64,000 nt of DNA. Origin: Acanthacorydalis orientalis. Lineage: Eukaryota; Arthropoda; Insecta; Megaloptera; Corydalidae. Both the position numbers and the translations under genes were made by a program. Positions 1-12,301 of this stretch are shown here, one piece after another. Location: NCBI GenBank assembly GCA_034766995.1, contig CM068316.1, forward strand, positions 16,310,071-16,374,070. The letters run 5' to 3'. The notes beneath the pieces were generated by a model. That model had not been told where the DNA came from. It made no database searches and saw only the letters and a program-made list of their open reading frames with translations. Numbering within the stretch: position 1 is the stretch's first letter; the number at the start of each line of letters is the position of its first letter.

Positions 1-1
1 G

Positions 2-270
2 ACATCTGTTGTCAGAGCAGTCATGAGTTTATCTCAAGGTGTTCAACAATCACACGCTGATCAATATTTAGATCTTGTTCGAAAAGTTGGACTCGAACTA
101 CGTTCTTTACTGACTAGCGTTGACACATTAGTGAGCCTTTTTCCAATTTCAGCTCATCGTGAAATTGAAATGGCCCATAAAGTTCTATCGAAAGATATGA
201 GTGAACTTGTTAACACAATGAAACTTGCTCAAAATTATGCTAATACCACTCTTGATGCCGAATATAGAAA
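2..270 (+). CDS. Fak: FAK penultimate exon in window (FAT domain helices 1-3)
   Basis: The frame is open from base 2 (T-S-V-V-R-A-V-M...) with no start needed, so the exon continues upstream of the window. It encodes most of the FAT domain and ends at AGAAA|GTAAGT, a strong donor. The ATG at 23 is internal, not a start. Confidence 0.9.
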
Positions 271-1618
271 GTAAGTTTTTTCTATTTTAAAATGTATATA
301 AATGGTACCTAAATATATTATATAAAATGCTCACTTAATTCCAATGTCTGATTAATAAAGCCTTTAATTTATTATTTTGTTCAATAATATAAATATAATA
401 ATAAATCAATCATATTCAGATTAACTTTATTTATTCTTTTATTTTCTATTTATGTATAAGAATTTTTCATTCGATTAAAACATTTAAAAAATCTTGTTAC
501 TTTTTTATTATTTCTATCATTTCTTTTATATTTACAGGAGCATGTTGTCTGCAGCTCATGTATTAGCAATGGATGCAAAAAATTTATTAGATGTTGTTGA
601 TTCTGTTCGAATGCGTTATCCAGAGGTCAATGAACAGATATCTTCAATACAGAAAGAGAAAGAAGAATCTCAAAAACAGGAAATAAGAAGTCAAGACCAA
701 ATACCAATTTCTAATTCCAATAGTCAATCATCTGATCTGAATGTTAAACAAAAAATTGATGAATGTAGACCAATGATTTCTAGTCAAATAACACAAAACA
801 GGCATTCACTTGAAAATTCTTCTGCTTCAGTTTCTCCTACCCACGCAGCGACTCAAACATCTGAATATTACAATCAACAAAATGCATTACCAAAAGAACC
901 TACAAATGCACGATTTACTGGTGTTGTAAATCATCCTGTTATAAGTCAAGTAGTAGTTTTGTCACAAAATAATACAGATTTTAAAAATGATTCAGAACGA
1001 CCCATTTACACATTTGGAAAAGATGAAATGATTATGAGTGGTATTAACTTACCTAGTAATCAAGCATCAAGACCTGTTCAAGGTAGTCATATACATAAAA
1101 TTGTAAGATCTTTCAGTCACACAGAAAGTACGCCCCAATCTGTAATATCAAACATGTACCAAAATCAGGCTGAAATTAATATTAAACATAGACAAAAATC
1201 CTTTGATTGTACTTCATCTCCAATTATGCAACAAAAAGTAGCAGCTAATAATCAAACTGATAAGACAGAAACAAATTTGTATGACTTTGGTGGGGGACAA
1301 GTTCGTTTGAATAGTCAACCATCGGTAAAAAATGCACAATTAAGTTATCCGCAAACTGAAGATTATCGAACAACTACATCTTCTTATCAAACTGAAGACT
1401 TTGAAGAGTCATTAAATTCTGCAAAAGCCCAAATTTCAACAGAACAGACGCTTTGTATCGAAGAACCACTACAAATCATTGAGAGTGAAGATGATTTAGA
1501 AACTTTAAGTCAACATTTACCCCAACCTGTATCTTGTAGTTTTGTTAATCAACCTGTTTATACTCAATCACAAAAAATACCTGTTATTAAAAACTTACCA
1601 AAAAGCTCAGACAGTTAA
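2..1618 (+). CDS. Fak: Focal adhesion kinase (FAK), C-terminal end, partial gene
   Basis: This is the 3' end of a FAK gene, a cytoplasmic tyrosine kinase that couples integrins to actin and growth signalling. About 449 residues lie in the window and the start is upstream. The first ~115 residues form the focal adhesion targeting (FAT) four-helix bundle. Runs such as YLDLVRKVGLELRSLL, AHREIEMA, MKLAQNYA and LAMDAKNLLDVVD match the helices known from animal FAK, which bind paxillin and talin. After the FAT domain comes a Ser/Gln/Asn-rich, apparently disordered tail of roughly 330 residues ending in a TAA. Vertebrate FAK stops shortly after FAT, so this tail is an extension of the kind seen in insect FAK. 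The exons are joined in phase 2 (AA|G). The family call is firm; the role of the tail is unknown. Confidence 0.93.
538..1618 (+). CDS. Fak: FAK last exon (end of FAT plus long tail)
   Basis: The acceptor TATTTACAG|GAG completes the split Lys codon. The exon begins K-S-M-L-S-A-A-H-V-L-A-M-D-A-K-N-L-L-D, the last FAT helix, and then runs into low-complexity Ser/Gln/Asn-rich sequence. The stop codon TAA is at 1616-1618, followed almost at once by a run of about 19 A residues (1636-1654). Confidence 0.92.
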
Positions 1619-1975
1619 TTTCAGTGACCATTTATTAAAAAAAAAAAAAAAAAAACGAATAATATTTCTTGTAACATGTTACAAATTGTTCCTGAAATTA
1701 TTTCATTCCTCGCTCACAATAACAGGCTAGTCTGATGTTTTTAATTCTTATCAATGATAGTTAGTTATATTTGCAAATTGGTTTGACATTAAATTTTTAA
1801 AGTAAAACTTAGACATTTTTCTAATTGAAAGTTATTTTAATATTTAACTGTATTCTCTTGAAAAAAATATTTATTTTTACTCACAATCTCATCAATTTAA
1901 AATATTTAAATTACAAAATATATTATATATTTAATATTCGTAAACTATTTTCTGGATAAAAACAACATAAACAGA

Positions 1976-1981
1976 AATAAA
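1976..1981 (+). terminator. Candidate poly(A) signal of FAK
   Basis: AATAAA about 360 bases after the FAK stop. In DNA this AT-rich the hexamer occurs often by chance, so this is only the first reasonable candidate. Confidence 0.3.
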
Positions 1982-2246
1982 CAGTAAAAATAATGTTACA
2001 GCAAAGAATAAAGGAAGTGTATTTATTACAAATATTTTTTATTGGTTTCTGATAAAATTAATTTTTTTTTTTGTTCCAAAATCTTTTTGTATACTGAATT
2101 TTAATAAGTTAGTCAATATAAATCATAGACTTCTTTTCATAAAACTAAACCATTGACTAAGTTGAATAAGTTTTTTATCTTAAGTAACTCAAGAGATTCT
2201 GAACACTAAATTAAACTTTATTGATACTTTCTTTCAGAAATATCAG

Positions 2247-2292
<46 letters not shown>

Positions 2293-2692
2293 AAAGAATT
2301 CACTGCAATTATTATAAAAACTATTTGATGCATCGTTCATTATTTTGCAGTATTAATCTTTCGTGTTAATGACAAATTATGTTCTTTAAAAACTAGGAAA
2401 TTAAAATAATTTAATTAAAGTAATACTAGAAAAGAGTACTGTAACTAACTCAACATTAAAAGGAACAAATCAAATTCATTCATCAACACAATGAATCAAA
2501 CAATATTAGTAATCAATTTTTCAAATGCTATTTAATTTCTTTGATAAATTCTGTTATACTATATTTTTATTTTTTTTTATAGAGTACTTGAAAACAAGTA
2601 CTCTATATGTTTTGTTACATAAAATATTTGTACAAATTTAAATTTATGAAGTGCATCAATATTTAAATTCAAATTATTAGTTAATAGGTAAT

Positions 2693-2694
<2 letters not shown>

Positions 2695-2782
<88 letters not shown>

Positions 2783-2783
2783 C

Positions 2784-2834
<51 letters not shown>
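2695..2834. repeat. (TA)n microsatellite, double array
   Basis: Two long perfect TA runs separated by a short CATACAT interruption, then CATA repeats. Reading the minus strand gives a spurious Tyr-Ile open frame. Confidence 0.95.
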
Positions 2835-2839
<5 letters not shown>

Positions 2840-3864
2840 CATACATACATGTGTAAAAAAATTAAATAGATAAAAATAAACATTTATTTAAATATCACTT
2901 ATAATTGACAGTTTGATTACACAGCATTAAAAATTTTGTGTATAAAAATGTATTTATTTAATGACAAAAGTACTGCATATCTTAAAATTAACATGTTTGT
3001 ATGTATTGATGTGTGTATGAGTGTGTGTGTGAATATATATATATAATGCACAAAAATATAGTAAAATATTGATGTCTTTTAATAAATATTTTTTTTTATT
3101 TTAGTAGTAACACATTTTATTATCAAGAATTATACTTCTTTATTATATATTTTAATCTTATATTTACTGAAAAATAAATTCCCTGTAGACACTCCTTTAT
3201 ATATTTATTGCACTCCAAACACTGCTTAATATGATGTGTTTGTGTCTCTAAATAAAAAAATAACTTGAATGTTTATTATAACAGCTAAAAAATGATATAC
3301 TACCTATAATTTATAAATAAAAATGTTATGGTAGACCGATTCTATCAATCAAAAACAGTAATATATTGCCTATTGATAAATATGTAAATAGGTAACTGTA
3401 TTCAGCATACACAAACACAGCAAAATATTTTATATAATTAAAACTACTGTTGTTAAAGTTATCGAATATTAAATTTAATCCCCTATTTTTATTTATCAAT
3501 AGGGTAAACAAAAATAAAAATGTTAAAATGATAGAAACATTTAGTTCATAACAGACATTTTATATAAAATAGGAAATGTTTGAAACATGAATATATTCGT
3601 ATTTGTATATTCAATATAATTTAATTTCGCTAAAAGTTTTAATTTCTTCAGTTGTTCTGTAAAGAATCGAGACAGATGAAAACAAATCATTAGTAACATT
3701 TATAAAAACTCAGATAAAATAATGTATTTGTGTGATTATTTCATGTATATACATATAACTAATATACATAAATAAGACCTCAAAACTATTTCAATTGTTT
3801 TAATTACGAATCACTATATTTTATAACTTAATTGTTAATCTTGTGTTGTAGCCAACTAATGTAC

Positions 3865-3870
<6 letters not shown>

Positions 3871-3931
<61 letters not shown>
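3871..3931. repeat. (TA)n microsatellite
   Basis: Perfect TA run of about 30 units, flanked by ACATATAC. Confidence 0.95.
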
Positions 3932-3937
<6 letters not shown>

Positions 3938-4796
3938 TACACATACACAAGTACATATATAGCAATTCAAATAATTAGTTTTCAGACAATATATATGCTG
4001 ATTTTATTAAAACTATCAAATGTGTAAATTTATTAGTTTGATTTTTAAATAAAACTAAAATTAAAATTTTATGTACGAGGAGATATGAGGCTAATGAAAT
4101 GAAATTGAATAAGAGGTTTATTATAAAAGTCAACAAATAATATGTTCTAAAAAAGGTAAATAGACACATTTATTTGCTTTAATGCATAATTATATATTTA
4201 ATATCATAATTTTGACTAAAGTCAAATGTTTATAAATGAAAATAATTTTAATAAAAATGTTTATGCTATGGAATGTCCATTAATGTAATGTCTATAATCT
4301 TAAAAAAATTTCGTTTTTATAACAGATTGAAAATTTAGAAGTTATTTACAGATATTAAATAAATACATACAATTCAATATTTGCATTTTTATTATTAGAA
4401 AATGTGTATATTTGTAAATTTTTTTTATTCTCATTATACAAGCTAACAATTTCTTTTCGTAATAATGAATTTATTTAAGTTAAAAATACTGAATATACTT
4501 TTCAAGTTTGTATGTATTTTAAATAAAAAAATAAATCAATTATGTATTATATTTTAAAATAAATTTTATTGTACAAAAAATAAACAAATATGCAATTCTT
4601 TAATTACATTTCTTTCTTCATTTTTAATCCTGTATTGCATTAATTATTATCATCTTTTAAATTTGTAATATAACATTAATAAAAAAAATTAAATTTTTTT
4701 GGTACTTAAAAATAGTATAAACAATAATTAAATTAATATTTATCTATAGGACAGTTAATTAATACTTTGTTTAATATTTGATATATATATATATAC

Positions 4797-4850
4797 ACAC
4801 CAGCATCATCAGCCTATATTCGCTGCTGGATAAAGATCTCTTCCATGATT
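4797..4850 (+). repeat. Fragment of a widespread insect interspersed repeat
   Basis: The words CATCATCAGCCTATATTC, GCTGCTGGATAAAG and ATCTCTTCCATG, in this order, resemble a motif commonly found in moth and other insect genomes (CATCAGCCTA...CTGCTGGA...CTC). The fragment is short and its parent element class cannot be told from it. Confidence 0.35.
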
Positions 4851-5578
4851 TATATATGAATACCTATTATGTATGTATATTTCTGTTTCAGTATCATTTC
4901 TATATTTGTTCCATTCATACTGGATGTTTTATTGATTATGTGTATATTAAAAATGCCTATTTACTTTAGTGTATAATTTATTATTAAGTCTTTTTTGTAT
5001 TTTAATATTTTTATCAACTTTTCAGTATGCCTGTTTTTTTTAAAATGATGTGGATTAAAATTAATCATAAAAAGATAATAACAATGACTAATTCGAATTA
5101 ATGACGACTTTATTGTTAAGTAGTCCATTTCGACCAAATGTTGTGATAAACATACAAAATTATATTAAATATTGTATTAAGTTTGAGTGCGACTACAAAC
5201 TATACATGGAACAATTTAATCTATGGTTTCGATTAAAATAGTTCATACTTCATCCGTATCATAGATCCATATTGCAGATAAAGGCTGTATCTATGGATAA
5301 AGGTCAGTATTTATTTGGTTTTATACACTTTATCTATGGTTTTTTGTCCACACCAATCTACAGTGATATTTTACTCTATGGTTTTGTAATGGTGCTGAGT
5401 CTACAGTAGACGTACGATAGACCATAATTTGTCTGGAACGTAATTAAGTCCGAGCTTGTTAAAAGAATCTCATTAATTTAAATTAAATTATAAAAGCAAG
5501 GTAATTTGTCGTAACTTGTAATCAAACCTGTATTCTAATTATAAATACAATAATATTTTATTAAGTAAAATGAAATTA

Positions 5579-5586
5579 TTACGTAA
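5579..5586 (+). promoter_or_regulatory. Candidate NRG element upstream of COX6C
   Basis: TTACGTAA fits TTAYRTAA, the nuclear respiratory gene element described for Drosophila genes of oxidative phosphorylation. It lies about 157 bases before the COX6C start codon. The same bases also form a possible splice donor (TTAC|GTAAGA), so it may instead mark the end of a 5' UTR exon. Confidence 0.4.
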
Positions 5587-5742
5587 GATACATTGACAAT
5601 TACTTATTGTGGAGTATGCATGTTCCATGTGTATGTTTACAGAAATGTATGTATACACATATGTATAACACACACTACATTATTCACCTAGGAATGTTCA
5701 GAAAAATAATAGACATAATAATTATTACTTTATATTTCATAG

Positions 5743-5912
5743 ATGTCATCTGAAGTTGCTGGAAAACTGCAAAAGCCAGAAATGAGGAGGCTTTTGCAAC
5801 AAAGTATTAAAATGAACTTAGGTGTATCAATCGGCTTATGTTTAGTGGCTGTTGTTGCAACAAAGTTTTTAATAAATGATGTTCGCAAACAGAAATATGC
5901 TAATTTTTATAG
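5743..5912 (+). CDS. cype: COX6C exon 1
   Basis: Encodes the matrix end and the membrane helix up to FYR. It ends TTTTATAG|GTATTG in phase 2; reading on gives a non-conserved tail and a stop, which supports splicing here. Confidence 0.93.
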
Positions 5913-6110
5913 GTATTGCAAAGTAATGTATTACTAAATGAAATATCAGTTTAATTAATATATATATATATATATATATGTATGTATATATATATATATA
6001 TGTATTTATCATATATCTATAGACATTTTTTTTTATCTAGAAACTATGATGCTCAAGCTGAATTTGAAGTTATGAAGAAGAAAGGATTGTTCCAATCAGT
6101 CGCACCATAA
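5743..6110 (+). CDS. cype: Cytochrome c oxidase subunit 6C (cyclope)
   Basis: A complete two-exon gene for a 79-residue protein, the usual size for COX6C, a nuclear-encoded single-pass subunit of mitochondrial complex IV in the inner membrane. Residues 9-23 are basic (KLQKPEMRRLLQQSI), 26-44 form the membrane helix (LGVSIGLCLVAVVATKFLI), and the C-terminal part RKQKYANFYRNYDAQAEFE...KGLFQSVAP carries the family pattern YANFYRNYD...F..M.K.G.FQSV. The start is the only Met that gives the conserved length. A possible acceptor (TTTCATAG) lies directly before the ATG, so the 5' UTR may contain an intron. The protein has no cleavable presequence, as is normal for this subunit. Confidence 0.95.
6041..6110 (+). 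CDS. cype: COX6C exon 2
   Basis: The acceptor TTTTATCTAG|AAACTATGAT restores R-N-Y-D-A-Q-A-E-F-E, and the exon closes with FQSVAP and TAA. The 128-base intron before it carries a (TA)n run. Confidence 0.93.
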
Positions 6111-6134
6111 ATTAAAACTTATATTTCTATGTAG

Positions 6135-6140
6135 AATAAA
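6135..6140 (+). terminator. Candidate poly(A) signal of COX6C
   Basis: AATAAA 25 bases after the stop codon, well placed for a short housekeeping 3' UTR. Confidence 0.5.
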
Positions 6141-7110
6141 TTTCAGTACGTATGTATGTAATATATTAAATTCAAAAATAAAAATAGTTTATTGAAAAAA
6201 TATGTTTTTCATGAGATACATTGAAAATTTCCTTTGAAAACAAATTAAAATATTTGTCATGTATGTATTGTACATATATATATATATATACACAAAATAA
6301 TGAATTTAGTTTTTTTATAATGAAGTAAGTTAATAAGTATATCTTTATTATTATGATATTTATTTGTAAATAGAGATATCTTCGGTGTTTTAAAATTAAA
6401 TAATTACATAGTCGTTTCTTTGGTATCTCATATAAATTTGAAAATGGAAACATTAAAATGTATAGCATATATACTCCGATATATGTACTATAACCAATGT
6501 AAAATAAAAATGATTTATGTGTAAAGTATAACTTAATTTTTGAGTTCACTTTTAATTACACTCAGTGGCATTAAAAAATATTTAGATTTTATTTATAACA
6601 TTAATATAATCATTTGATTGTAGACATAAATAAGATTTTAATGTTTACTTCATTTAATAAAAGTTTATAAATGTATTATCATAATAATATTTTTGTACAA
6701 TATTTAGATTTGATTTAAAAAACAAATGAGCATACAATTGTGTGATTCTTATGTTATCAGTACTTTTTTACATTACTTTAGTTCTTTGTGTTATGTTTAT
6801 AATGATTTACTAAATACTGCAACGAGGTCTCACTAGTAATTTGTTCTTATGATACCACTAGATCTAGTTATACTTTATTAGTTATTCCTAATAAATGTAA
6901 TAAACACAAATATAATGGTACAATAAACATTTTTAATTAGTGAAACCTAACTGCAGTATTAATATAAGATTATAAGCATGGTTCTGTTTTCAGAATTGAA
7001 TGTGTAGGAATAATGAAATATGAAAATTCATTGTAATTGTATTAATTATAGTGGAAAAATAACGAATTTACAGTAACCAGTGATTCAAAGTCAGTAAGTC
7101 AATATATTTA

Positions 7111-7113
<3 letters not shown>

Positions 7114-7185
<72 letters not shown>
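7114..7185. repeat. (TA)n microsatellite
   Basis: Long perfect TA run between COX6C and NCOA6. Confidence 0.95.
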
Positions 7186-7189
<4 letters not shown>

Positions 7190-8740
7190 CTATATACATT
7201 ATGCTATTACATATGAATTTGTGATGTTTGTCAGCTGATTTAATGGAATCATCTGTTCCGTTCCTTGCATGTAAAATTTAGAACCAATCAAATTCTTAAT
7301 TCGCATTTCAAAATGGCGCGTTTATGTATATTTATATGTACATATCTTATTAATATAAGTAAATTCTGCAATGTCGTATTCTTTTATGTAAAGAAATTCA
7401 TTTGCAATTTTAAAATCATGAGTATTTTGAAGATATATTGTTTATAGAGTTATAATTTACTTTCTTTTCAATTCGAAAATTATACACAAATTATAGTTTG
7501 GTATTATAACCCATAATGCGTTGTAAATGTAAACATCTTCGTTTTTGAAAATGATTGTTCTTGTAGAATTAGATATTTTCGTCTCCTTTTAAATCTATGA
7601 ATGTTGTACTTAAATCGTTACGTGCCAACTTCCCTAGAAGTATCAGAGTTTATTTCCACATGAGTCCATAAGAACATTTGACAATCGACGCAAGCGCAAT
7701 CGAGTTTACTGTAATGGAGTTCACTTGTTATTGTTCTTAGCTCCATAATTTTGTGTAAAATGAGAAAAATGTAAATTGTTATTAAATTTTCTACATCAAT
7801 ACTGTACTAACTAAACTATTTAATACTTGATTGTTGTGTATTTCGTATTTTTGGTGTTACGTGAATGTCAGAAACAATTTTATACTGTGTTGAAAAGTGT
7901 GTCAGATCTTGAAAAATGGAATACTCGATTCATCTACGATCGTAAGCGAAGTTTTAATATGTTTTTAGCTGGAAGCACTCTGTGAAAAACAAGTGTAAAA
8001 ATCATTCTAATCGCTATTTTGGGGGGTTTTATCATCTTAAATGGTTATTTTAATGCATTAAAAGCTAATAAATGTATTTAAAATGTCAAATTTTCACATG
8101 TTTCTGTGATACACTCCCCCATGCAATTGCCATACATTTATTTTCTTACAAAATGGCTGTCGATTTACTTCTTCATCAGATTTTTAATTTAACCGGTTTT
8201 AATTAATCACTTTTAATAAAAATAATCTCACAGTTATAAATATTAAAATGTAATTTATATATCAAATTATGAAAATAAGATAAATCATATTAAATAAGAA
8301 TTTCTATGTGCTTGTCAAAAGTTTTCTGTAGAGGATTGCGTTAAAATTTGTTTTGATTTTTTTCCAACTTCTTAAGACAAAGTGTAATGTAATTAAAATG
8401 ATACTCTTAATAATTATTTATTTTGAATTTTAATTTTTTAAACTTTAAATTTTTTCAAAATTAAAAATAATTATAATATATATATATATGTTTATTAGTA
8501 TTTTAATTTTTATTGTTAAATTTAAATAAATTTATTAAAAAAAATTTTGATGAATTAGTAAGTGAAGTTTTTTTGTAGGTAAAAACAGAGTAATTGTTCT
8601 TTCATCGGCAACAACAGAATTAGAAGATTGAGTATCGAAGGGTCCAGTTTAAATTTTCAGGACCGATTTTAAATTGAAATATATATAAAAGTTAGAATGT
8701 GATCGTATTGAACATTGCACCGTGTTTTGTTTGAGCTAAC

Positions 8741-9341
8741 ATGGCGGCAGATAGCGACGGTGCCGTGTTAGAAAATGTTTGTCGTACACCTGACGAAAGT
8801 GTTACAACAGTTGTAACTTGTGAAGGTGATTATTATGATCCAGAGTTTCATGATAAATTTAAAGTGACTCTTGGAAAACTTGAAGATCTACTCTGCGATG
8901 ATGCAGAGAGACTTAATGAATCGAACAGGACTGCTTGTTCGATTAGTAAAAAGTCAAACAATCTTACTGGAGACCGTGAAAAATCTTTAGAAAAGAAAGA
9001 GGTTGAAAATCCCACATTAAAAAATAGTAAAGTGGAAATTAGTGAAAATGTTCCGGATACTATTTTAAAAGAGATGATACCAACTAAACCACCTGATAAA
9101 CCTCGAGAACGATTGAAAATATCAAAACTTGAACCATGGAATAGTGTTAGAGTGACATTATCTATTCCTAAGGAAGCTGCAGTAAGACTGAGGCAGCTAG
9201 CTAGTGAAGGGTCTGCTCAACTAAGGCAGTTAGGAATACTTAGTGTTCAAGTGGAGGGTGATCAAGTCATTAGTTTGAGAATTGCATCTCGATTTGGAAA
9301 TGATTGTGAAACACAAGAAATATTATTAAATACTGCACAAG
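8741..9341 (+). CDS. Ncoa6: NCOA6 exon 1 (conserved N-terminal block)
   Basis: Starts at ATGGCGGCAGATAGC and encodes residues 1-200. Residues ~25-53 (CEGDYYDPEFHDKFKVTLGK) also resemble the start of vertebrate NCOA6. The donor is CACAAG|GTAATA in phase 1; reading past it enters a (TA)n run that encodes Tyr-Ile repeats and then stops, so the unspliced frame is not real protein. Confidence 0.9.
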
Positions 9342-9384
9342 GTAATATTTATATGTTTAAAAAATATGTACATATATATACATA

Positions 9385-9439
<55 letters not shown>

Positions 9440-9798
9440 AAATTATGTTTCTTATGTAATTAATTAATTTTTAAAAAATATTCTTAATAATTATGTTTAA
9501 ATGTGTATTTGATGTAAAATTTTATTTCATGATGTTTTACAAACTGCTGTAAAATTTGATGCATGTAATTTTGTGTAAATCATGTATTTACTTCTCTAAG
9601 CGTAATTGAGTGAATCGACCAATAGTGTGTTTTTAGTTGAAATAAAAAATAAGTTTTAATTGCAGAGTAAATTTATCAATAGAATATTAATGAAAATGAA
9701 TTTTAAATTTCTAAGTTATTATGTAAAAGTTATTGAAAATAAAATGCACTGTATTTTTCTATTTAGTTCTGTTTTTAAATATTGTATGTATGCATGTA

Positions 9799-9848
<50 letters not shown>

Positions 9849-10357
9849 CACACACACATATATATATATATATTCACACACATATAATTAAGGATACTGT
9901 TTTAGTATATTTTATGTATTTTTATTTATATTAAGTATTGATTTAAAATACAATTTTATTAATGATTTTTATATAAAGAATTGAATGACATTTCTTAATA
10001 ATTTTTTTATTAAACACAAAAGTGTCTGATTTACCTATTGAACAACAGATTTTCATATTTATTTTACCTCTGTAAATCCTATATTTCTTTTTAAAGAAAC
10101 TAAATTCTTTAGTTTCTGCATTAAAATATTATTTTTATACATGCTATTATTTATGAATTTTGTCGTTTATTAACTGATTTAAAATCAGTAACTTATAATT
10201 GAAATTTTCAGTTAAAATGTGTTTTAATACTTATTAACACATTGACTGCCATGGCTATTTGTTTTGATAGCCATTGATGATGTTTCTGTACCCAGTGATG
10301 TTTCCCTGGAGGCTAGTGGTATCAAAAATGATATCTGTTACATATATAGTTTAATAT

Positions 10358-10406
<49 letters not shown>

Positions 10407-12019
10407 ATAAAAGAAATTATGTTTGCCTCTTGGTGAACATTTGCAAAATTGACTGGGCAGTCAATGTGTTAAAGTATATTAATTTTTACAAGATAAAAAA
10501 TACATACACATACTCTCTCTTTTGTAAATCTTTTATTATAGTTCAGACAGAAACTATTTAAAGTAATTATATTTGTTAGTATATCGAATGTCAAAGTAAC
10601 TAGAAACTTACTTCTGAATGTTTGCTTCCCATAAAATACCAAGTATGTAAAACTCTAATGTTCATAATAAACTTTTGATAAAACTATATAATCTGAAAAA
10701 AAAACTATTATGAAAGTGTGTAGAATATTTTTTGCTTTTCAATAATTTATTGATTTCAAAAATATTAAAAAGTCAGTAAATTCTAAATCCTGAAAAAATG
10801 ACAAATTAAATTAATATTTTGTAATTTAAAGTAACTATTTTTTTTTATAATTATTATTTGACTACTATTGATACTACTGCATCTATGAAACATGTAATTA
10901 TCAAAATGTATATAATGTAAATCAATGTTTTATAAATATTACTACATTTAAAAATTCTTTATTTTTTTAATAAATTCAAACATTAATATTATTTTGTTTA
11001 CAGTTGACTTACAATCAAAACTTTGAGCAGTTTGATTAAAAAAATACATAATGCAGCAATTCAGATACATTAAAATAATCTCATATATTGCCAATTATTA
11101 ATAGCTTAGTATTTTAATAAGTGAACTAAATTGCTATAAGTTAACATTTCAGACTATATAGGATATCTTTTATTTAGAAGAACATTGCTATAAATATTTG
11201 AATCTATAATTTAAAATTTAAAAGTGAACATAAATCATTGTATAAAGTTTTTTAATAGTAGTGTGTACATGTGTATACACACAAATATACAATTTTAATT
11301 TAATTACATCTAAAATTGAAGTAATTGTTATATTATGAAAGAAATATTTACATAAGTAGAATAGTAATAAATTATTACATTTTAAAAAAAAGTTTAAGCT
11401 GTCATTCAATTTTGTTCATACCAAATGTTAGTTATTAATAACATTAATTAAGAAATATTTAAAAATCTTACAAACAAGTGTATTACTATATTTTAATTTA
11501 TACACAACAATTTTAAATCCAAATATAGTGTGTGTGTATAAAGAATTATGATTTTTGATAGTTGCTTTATTAAGAGTTGTATCCTATTTTAATTTATTCA
11601 GTTGTATATTCTAGATTTTTAACAGTTGTAGTAGGTTTGTTTAAAAATACACAACAGATTACAATTTCTTTAACAATTGAAATTATGAAAATAAGTGCAA
11701 TCAAAATATCTTTGATATTAATTTGAACCACAATATAATTATTAATTGAATAATAATTTCTAAGCCTATTACATTTCCATTTTTTTATTCCAAGAATAGT
11801 TAACTATAAATATTTACCTGAACTTATTTTAAGTTTTTTGAGTAGCAAAACCAAAAAAGTAATATTTTTCTTAAAATATGGCTAATAACAAAAAATCATT
11901 GAAAAAAGTTCAATATTCTTTAAGATTTATATTAAAATATCATATGAAATGAATTAAAGGCACAAGTGCATATTTAAGTGTAGTAATTATGAACTGAAGT
12001 TTATTTGTATGTATGTATG

Positions 12020-12079
<60 letters not shown>

Positions 12080-12251
12080 ATATATGTATGTATATATATA
12101 TAATGTATGTATATATGTATAAATTACCTTGCGTACTGTTTAAAAATCTATTTGTTTTTAATTTCCTTGTGTATGTAGATTGATATGACTTATTATAGTT
12201 AAATATTTAATACTTTACAAATAAATTTAAATGTATTCTTTTACTAAGTTT

Positions 12252-12301
<50 letters not shown>

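Larger units (their letters stand above)
1619..5742. other. Intergenic FAK-COX6C, no gene seen
   Basis: Very AT-rich spacer with FAK 3' UTR at its start. It holds several (TA)n arrays, a fragment of a widespread insect repeat near 4797-4850, and a short segment with repeated CTATGG words at 5221-5380. Open frames here are chance or (TA)n-driven (Tyr-Ile repeats). Confidence 0.6.
6111..8740. other. Intergenic COX6C-NCOA6, includes NCOA6 5' region
   Basis: No coding gene seen. A (TA)n array occupies 7114-7185. The stretch from about 7600 to 8740 is less monotonous and probably contains the NCOA6 promoter and 5' UTR. TACGATC|GTAAGC near 7944 could be a leader-exon donor and TTTTTTTGTAG|G near 8579 an acceptor, giving a second leader exon that runs into the ATG. 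This is inference from splice-like sequence only. Confidence 0.4.

Noticed and set aside
2577..2846. Tyr-Ile repeat proteins on several strands (also 9660, 22733, 36077, 59707, 62184, 62431)
   Set aside because: These are readings of (TA)n microsatellites, not genes.
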